A DNA stretch of 8,853 bases from Frankiales bacterium (GTDB lineage Bacteria; Actinomycetota; Actinomycetes; Mycobacteriales; SCTD01): positions 1 through 8,853 of the forward strand of contig JAOPVD010000343.1 in the NCBI GenBank assembly GCA_025966295.1, given 5' to 3'. The notes beneath the pieces are model-generated. The model made no database searches and was not told where the DNA came from. It saw only the letters and a program-made list of their open reading frames with translations. The position numbers and the translations under genes were made by a program. Below are positions 5,806 through 8,853 of this stretch, piece by piece (position 1 is the first letter of the stretch; the number at the start of each line of letters is the position of its first letter).

Positions 5806-7913
5806 GGGACCAGGTGGCCGGGCATCGGCTCGTGGCGCAGGTAGGCCCGGGTGTAGGAGCCGGTGCCGTGCGACAGCGAGCGCAGCTCGGCCGAGTAGTG
5901 CAGCAGCTCCAGGTCGGGCACCTCGGCGCTGACGACGGCGGTGTCGTCGTCGGCCAGCTCGTTGCCGGTGACGCGGGCCCGCCGGCCGGACAGGTCGCTC
6001 ATCGCGGTGCCGACGTAGGAGCTCGGGATCCGGACCGCGATCGAGGACACCGGCTCGAGGACCTGCACACCGGCCGCCGCGGAGGCCTCCCGCACCGCGA
6101 GCGCGCCGGCGGCCTGGAAGGCGGCGTCGGAGGAGTCGACCGAGTGCGCCTTGCCGTCGGTGAGCACCGCCTTGATGTCGACGATCGGCCGGCCGTCGAC
6201 GCCGCGCTCCATCTGGGTGCGCACGCCCTTCTCGACGCTGGGGATGTAGTTGCCCGGCACCGAGCCGCCGACGACGGTCTGCTCGAACACGAGCCCCGAC
6301 CCGGCGGGCAGCGGCTCGAAGGTCATGTGCACCACGGCGTACTGGCCGTGGCCGCCGGACTGCTTGACGTGCCGGCCGGTCACCTCCACCCGGCTCGAGA
6401 GCGTCTCCCGGAACGCCACCTGCACCTCGGGGAGCGTGACCGAGACGCCGTACCGGGTCCGGAGCCGGTCGACGAGCACGTCGGCGTGCGCCTCCCCGAC
6501 GCACCACAGCAGCAACTGGCCGGTCTCGGCCTGCCGCTCGAGCCGCACCGTCGGGTCCTCCGCGACCAGCCGCTGCAGCGCGGTGCCGAGCTTGTCCTCG
6601 TCGACCCGCGAGGCGGCCTCGACCGCGATGGCGTGCTGCGGCTCGGGCAGGTCCCAGGGCGCGACGAGCAGCGGGTCCTCCTTGGAGGAGATGGTGTCGC
6701 CGGTCTCCGCGGTGGCCAGCTTGGCGACCGACACGATGTCGCCGGCCGGGGCCTCGGCGACCGGCCGCATGAACGCGCCGAGCGGGGTCGACAGGGCGCC
6801 GACCCGCTCGTCGGCGTCGTGATCGGGGTGGCCGCGCTCGGTCAGGCCGTGGCCGGAGACGTGCACGACTGCGTCGGGCCGCAACGTGCCGGAGAACACC
6901 CGCAGCAGCGACACCCGGCCCAGGTAGGGGTCGCTGGTGGTCTTCACGACCTCGGCGACGAGCGGGCCGTCCGGGTCGCAGCTGATGGGGCTGGCGGGGG
7001 AGCCGTCCGGCCGGGTCACCACCGGGCTGGGGTGCTCGAGCGGGGTCGGCATCGCCTGGGTGAGGACCTCGAGCAGCTCGTCGGTGCCGAGCATCGTCAG
7101 CGGCGCGGCCGGCAGCACCGGGTAGAAGTGGCCACGGGCCACCGCCAGCTCCAGGTCGGCGATCAGGACCTTGTTGTCGATCTGCTCGCCGGCGAGGTAG
7201 CGGTCGAGCAGGGTCTCGTCCTCGCTCTCCGCGATGATCGCCTCGAGCAGGTCCCCGCGCAGCGACTCGATGAGCGGCAGGTGCTGCGGGTCGGGGTCGC
7301 GCTCGACCCGGTCCCCGGACGACCAGTCGTAGACGCGCTGCGAGATCAGCCCGATGACGCCGGCGACCGACTCGTCGTCGCCGTGCATCGGCAGGTAGAG
7401 CGGGTGCACGCCCTCGCCCAGCACCCGCTGGCAGATCGCGACGGCGTCGTCGAAGTCGGCCCGCGGTCGGTCCAGCTGGGTGATGACGACCGCCCGGGGC
7501 ATCCCGAGGGCGGCGCACTCCTGCCAGAGCTGGACGGTCAGGGCGTCGACGCCGTCGACCGCCGAGATCACGAACAGCGCGGAGTCGGCGGCCCGCAGGG
7601 CGGCCCGCAGCTCCCCGACGAAGTCGGCCGTGCCGGGCGTGTCGAGCAGGTTGACCTTGACGCCGCCGTACTCGAGCGGGGCGAGCGCGAGCGCGACCGA
7701 GCGCTGCAGGCGGCCCTCCACCTCCTCGCTGTCGCTGACCGTGGTGCCGTCCTCGACGCGGCCGGCCCGCGGGACCGTGCCGGTGCGCGCCAGCAGCGCC
7801 TCCACCAGCGTGGTCTTCCCGGCGCCGGCGTGGCCCACGACGGCGACGTTGCGGACCAGCTCCGCAGCCCTCGGCTCCGGTGCCGGTCCTGCCTGCTTGC
7901 CCACCTTCGACAT
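5796..7913 (-). CDS. fusA2: EF-G-like translational GTPase paralog (EF-G2/FusA2 type)
   Basis: A 705-residue paralog of elongation factor G with the full layout: G domain (about 20-285), domain II (about 318-405), III, IV with SGGHGQY and VDSSDAAF blocks, and V (about 610-700). The P-loop GHAGAGKT (27-34) is intact. The rest of the G domain departs from true EF-G: DTPGH is DTPGT (Thr95 replaces the catalytic His), the switch I RGITIT region reads RSVALA (Ala74 replaces the switch I Thr), and NKxD is TQLD (146-149). This fits the mycobacterial FusA2 group; as I recall, the M. smegmatis member binds guanine nucleotide but lacks ribosome-dependent GTPase activity. The role is unknown and it should not be annotated as the housekeeping translocase. 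ATG 7913 is chosen for its strong ribosome binding site over an upstream in-frame ATG at 7961. It is divergent from pgsA and convergent with the HIT gene. Confidence 0.92.
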   Translation of the reverse strand: MSKVGKQAGPAPEPRAAELVRNVAVVGHAGAGKTTLVEALLARTGTVPRAGRVEDGTTVSDSEEVEGRLQRSVALALAPLEYGGVKVNLLDTPGTADFVGELRAALRAADSALFVISAVDGVDALTVQLWQECAALGMPRAVVITQLDRPRADFDDAVAICQRVLGEGVHPLYLPMHGDDESVAGVIGLISQRVYDWSSGDRVERDPDPQHLPLIESLRGDLLEAIIAESEDETLLDRYLAGEQIDNKVLIADLELAVARGHFYPVLPAAPLTMLGTDELLEVLTQAMPTPLEHPSPVVTRPDGSPASPISCDPDGPLVAEVVKTTSDPYLGRVSLLRVFSGTLRPDAVVHVSGHGLTERGHPDHDADERVGALSTPLGAFMRPVAEAPAGDIVSVAKLATAETGDTISSKEDPLLVAPWDLPEPQHAIAVEAASRVDEDKLGTALQRLVAEDPTVRLERQAETGQLLLWCVGEAHADVLVDRLRTRYGVSVTLPEVQVAFRETLSSRVEVTGRHVKQSGGHGQYAVVHMTFEPLPAGSGLVFEQTVVGGSVPGNYIPSVEKGVRTQMERGVDGRPIVDIKAVLTDGKAHSVDSSDAAFQAAGALAVREASAAAGVQVLEPVSSIAVRIPSSYVGTAMSDLSGRRARVTGNELADDDTAVVSAEVPDLELLHYSAELRSLSHGTGSYTRAYLRHEPMPGHLVPKV

Positions 7914-7917
7914 GCTG

Positions 7918-7924
7918 CCTCCTT
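7918..7924 (-). promoter_or_regulatory. Ribosome binding site of the EF-G-like gene
   Basis: AAGGAGG on the minus strand lies four bases before ATG 7913. It is the strongest Shine-Dalgarno in the window and decides this start against ATG 7961, which would add 16 unconserved residues. Confidence 0.85.
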
Positions 7925-7940
7925 GGTACGGCGTGTTCGC

Positions 7941-7969
7941 AGCCTCCCGCCCGTCGTACACGGGGACAA
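7941..7969 (-). promoter_or_regulatory. Weak candidate promoter of the EF-G-like gene
   Basis: Minus-strand TTGTCC (7964-7969) and GAGGCT (7941-7946) are 17 bp apart. The -35 matches four of six consensus bases but the -10 only two, although it resembles the TAGGCT seen before thrS. This is a suggestion only. Confidence 0.25.
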
Positions 7970-7980
7970 GACCGGGGGCC

Positions 7981-7986
7981 TATCGT
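7981..7986 (+). promoter_or_regulatory. -10 element for a leaderless pgsA transcript
   Basis: TATCGT fits TAnnnT and ends seven bases before the GTG at 7994, so transcription would start at or next to the start codon. No Shine-Dalgarno precedes this GTG, which agrees with a leaderless mRNA, a common form in Actinobacteria. No good -35 is seen. Confidence 0.45.
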
Positions 7987-7993
7987 TCGCCGC

Positions 7994-8608
7994 GTGATCG
8001 GCTCCCAACTGCGCCCCGTCGTCGGACGGATCGCCGACCCCCTCGTGAACCGGCTGCTGGCGTGGGGCGTGACGCCCGACGCCGTGACCGCCACGGGCAC
8101 CGTCGGCGTCGTCGCCGCGGCCCTCGCATTCTTCCCCCGCGGGGAGTTCCTGGTGGGGACGCTGGTCATCAGCGTATTCGTGCTCACCGACACCATCGAC
8201 GGCGCCCTGGCCCGCAAGCGCGGCGTGACGAGCAGCTTCGGGGCCTGGCTGGACTCGACGTGCGACCGGGTCGCCGACGGCGCCATCTTCGGGGCGCTCG
8301 TGCTGTGGTACGCCGGTAAAGGCGACGACGACGTGCTGCTGGCCGTGACGCTGTTCGTGCTGGTCTGCAGCCAGGTGGTCTCCTACGAGAAGGCCCGGGC
8401 CGAGGGCCTGGGGATGACCTGCAACGTCGGCATCGCCGAGCGGCCGGAGCGGCTCATCCTCGTCCTGGCGGCGGCCGGGGTCGTCGGCCTGGGCGTCCCG
8501 GAGGGGCTGCTCGCCGGGGCGCTCTGGGTCCTGGCCGTGCTCTCCGCGGTGACGGTCGTGCAGCGCCTGCTCGAGGTGCGCCGGCAGGCCGGGCTCCCGG
8601 CCGCGTGA
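7994..8608 (+). CDS. pgsA: CDP-alcohol phosphatidyltransferase, probable phosphatidylinositol-phosphate synthase
   Basis: A 204-residue integral membrane enzyme with several hydrophobic segments (roughly 30-47, 52-65, 96-107, 114-130, 154-166, 170-186). The signature D(x)2DG(x)2AR(x)8G(x)3D(x)3D is complete: Asp66, Asp69, Gly70, Ala73, Arg74, Gly83, Asp87, Asp91; the aspartates bind metal and CDP-diacylglycerol. SYEKARAE (130-137) and ERPERLI (149-155) are shared with mycobacterial PgsA1 (Rv2612c), which joins CDP-diacylglycerol to inositol 1-phosphate. I therefore infer phosphatidylinositol phosphate synthesis rather than phosphatidylglycerophosphate synthesis; the adjoining patA supports this. 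GTG 7994 is chosen because it opens on the conserved N-terminal helix and follows a -10 element at leaderless distance. The stop overlaps patA by 4 bp (GTGA). Divergent from the EF-G-like gene. Confidence 0.93.
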   Translation: MIGSQLRPVVGRIADPLVNRLLAWGVTPDAVTATGTVGVVAAALAFFPRGEFLVGTLVISVFVLTDTIDGALARKRGVTSSFGAWLDSTCDRVADGAIFGALVLWYAGKGDDDVLLAVTLFVLVCSQVVSYEKARAEGLGMTCNVGIAERPERLILVLAAAGVVGLGVPEGLLAGALWVLAVLSAVTVVQRLLEVRRQAGLPAA

Positions 8609-8853
8609 GCCCTGTCGCAGCCGTCGCCGGGGCGCTGAGCTCCGGCTCCTACGCCGCGGGCTGGGCGATCGTCCGGGCGCTGCCCGACCCGGTGGCCCGG
8701 CGGCTGTTCCAGGCCGGCGCCGACCTGGCGGCCGCCCGCGGCGGCGGCGGCATCGACCGGCTGCGCGCCAACCTGGAGCGGATCGCCCCCGGTCAGGACC
8801 TGACCCGGGAGGCGGTGCGCTCCTACGCCCGCTACTGGTGCGAGGCGTTCCGG
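8605..8853 (+). CDS. patA: Phosphatidylinositol mannoside acyltransferase, 5' part only
   Basis: The first 83 codons of a gene cut by the right edge. The visible part (SYAAGWAIVRALPDPVARR, then RLRANLERI and SYARYWCEAFR) resembles the N terminus of mycobacterial PatA (Rv2611c), a membrane-associated LpxL/HtrB-type acyltransferase that acylates the mannose of phosphatidylinositol mannosides on the cytosolic face. The catalytic HxxxxD motif lies downstream of the window and cannot be checked. The GTG start overlaps the pgsA stop as GTGA with no clear ribosome binding site, which points to coupled translation and one operon. The identification rests on this short segment plus position after pgsA; another LPLAT-family acyltransferase is the alternative. 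Confidence 0.85.
   Translation, partial: MSPVAAVAGALSSGSYAAGWAIVRALPDPVARRLFQAGADLAAARGGGGIDRLRANLERIAPGQDLTREAVRSYARYWCEAFR

Noticed and set aside
7935..7990. GTTCGC repeated 50 bp apart in the EF-G2/pgsA spacer
   Set aside because: Two copies of six bases in GC-rich DNA are too weak to call an operator.
5142..7997. Plus-strand open frame of 951 codons antisense to the EF-G-like gene
   Set aside because: Composition is Arg/Gly/Val/Asp-rich with no domain, and the opposite strand encodes a clear EF-G2 with a strong ribosome binding site.
4936..8286. Minus-strand open frame of 1116 codons across HIT, EF-G2 and pgsA
   Set aside because: It is low-complexity Arg/Ala/Gly-rich translation, runs antisense to or in another frame of four well-recognised genes, and has no family features; it is a by-product of high GC.

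Overview
The window is very GC-rich DNA with nearly every third codon position G or C, and it carries a gene cluster typical of Actinobacteria. The order thrS, HIT-domain protein, CDP-alcohol phosphatidyltransferase, PIM acyltransferase matches, as I recall it, the mycobacterial run Rv2614c-Rv2613c-Rv2612c-Rv2611c, which makes phosphatidylinositol and its mannosides. My inference is a high-GC, non-mycobacterial actinomycete, perhaps a Geodermatophilaceae-like or related lineage. The genus cannot be fixed from the sequence alone.

Layout. (1) 1-2756, minus strand: a large secreted penicillin-acylase-family amidase with a signal peptide, running off the left edge exactly as an LPATG sortase-type motif appears. 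(2) 2757-2820: a 64-bp divergent intergenic region holding a perfect 12-bp palindrome. (3) 2821-5790, plus strand: osmC, then thrS with its own candidate promoter, then a HIT-domain nucleotide phosphorylase/hydrolase that overlaps thrS by 4 bp. (4) 5796-7913, minus strand: an EF-G-like (EF-G2/FusA2) protein, tail-to-tail with the HIT gene across a hairpin that covers both stop codons. (5) 7914-7993: a divergent promoter region. (6) 7994-8853, plus strand: pgsA (probable phosphatidylinositol-phosphate synthase), then the start of patA, again overlapping by 4 bp. No gene-free stretch exceeds about 80 bp, and I see no tRNA, rRNA, CRISPR array or insertion sequence.

How the genes work together. 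PgsA and PatA act in one membrane-lipid pathway: phosphatidylinositol phosphate synthesis, then acylation of phosphatidylinositol mannosides. pimA would be expected just beyond the right edge. ThrS charges tRNA-Thr. HIT proteins of this clade act on dinucleoside polyphosphates such as Ap4A, which aminoacyl-tRNA synthetases can produce, so their coupling is plausible. The EF-G paralog sits in the opposite orientation inside this otherwise collinear cluster and has lost key GTPase residues. OsmC is a peroxide-detoxifying thiol enzyme. The acylase probably works at the cell surface on an unidentified amide substrate.

Most of the window is housekeeping. The points most worth a second look are the possible cell-wall-anchored penicillin-acylase homolog, the inverted EF-G2 with degenerate switch motifs inside the PI/PIM cluster, the leaderless-looking pgsA promoter, and the compact shared hairpin between the convergent genes.
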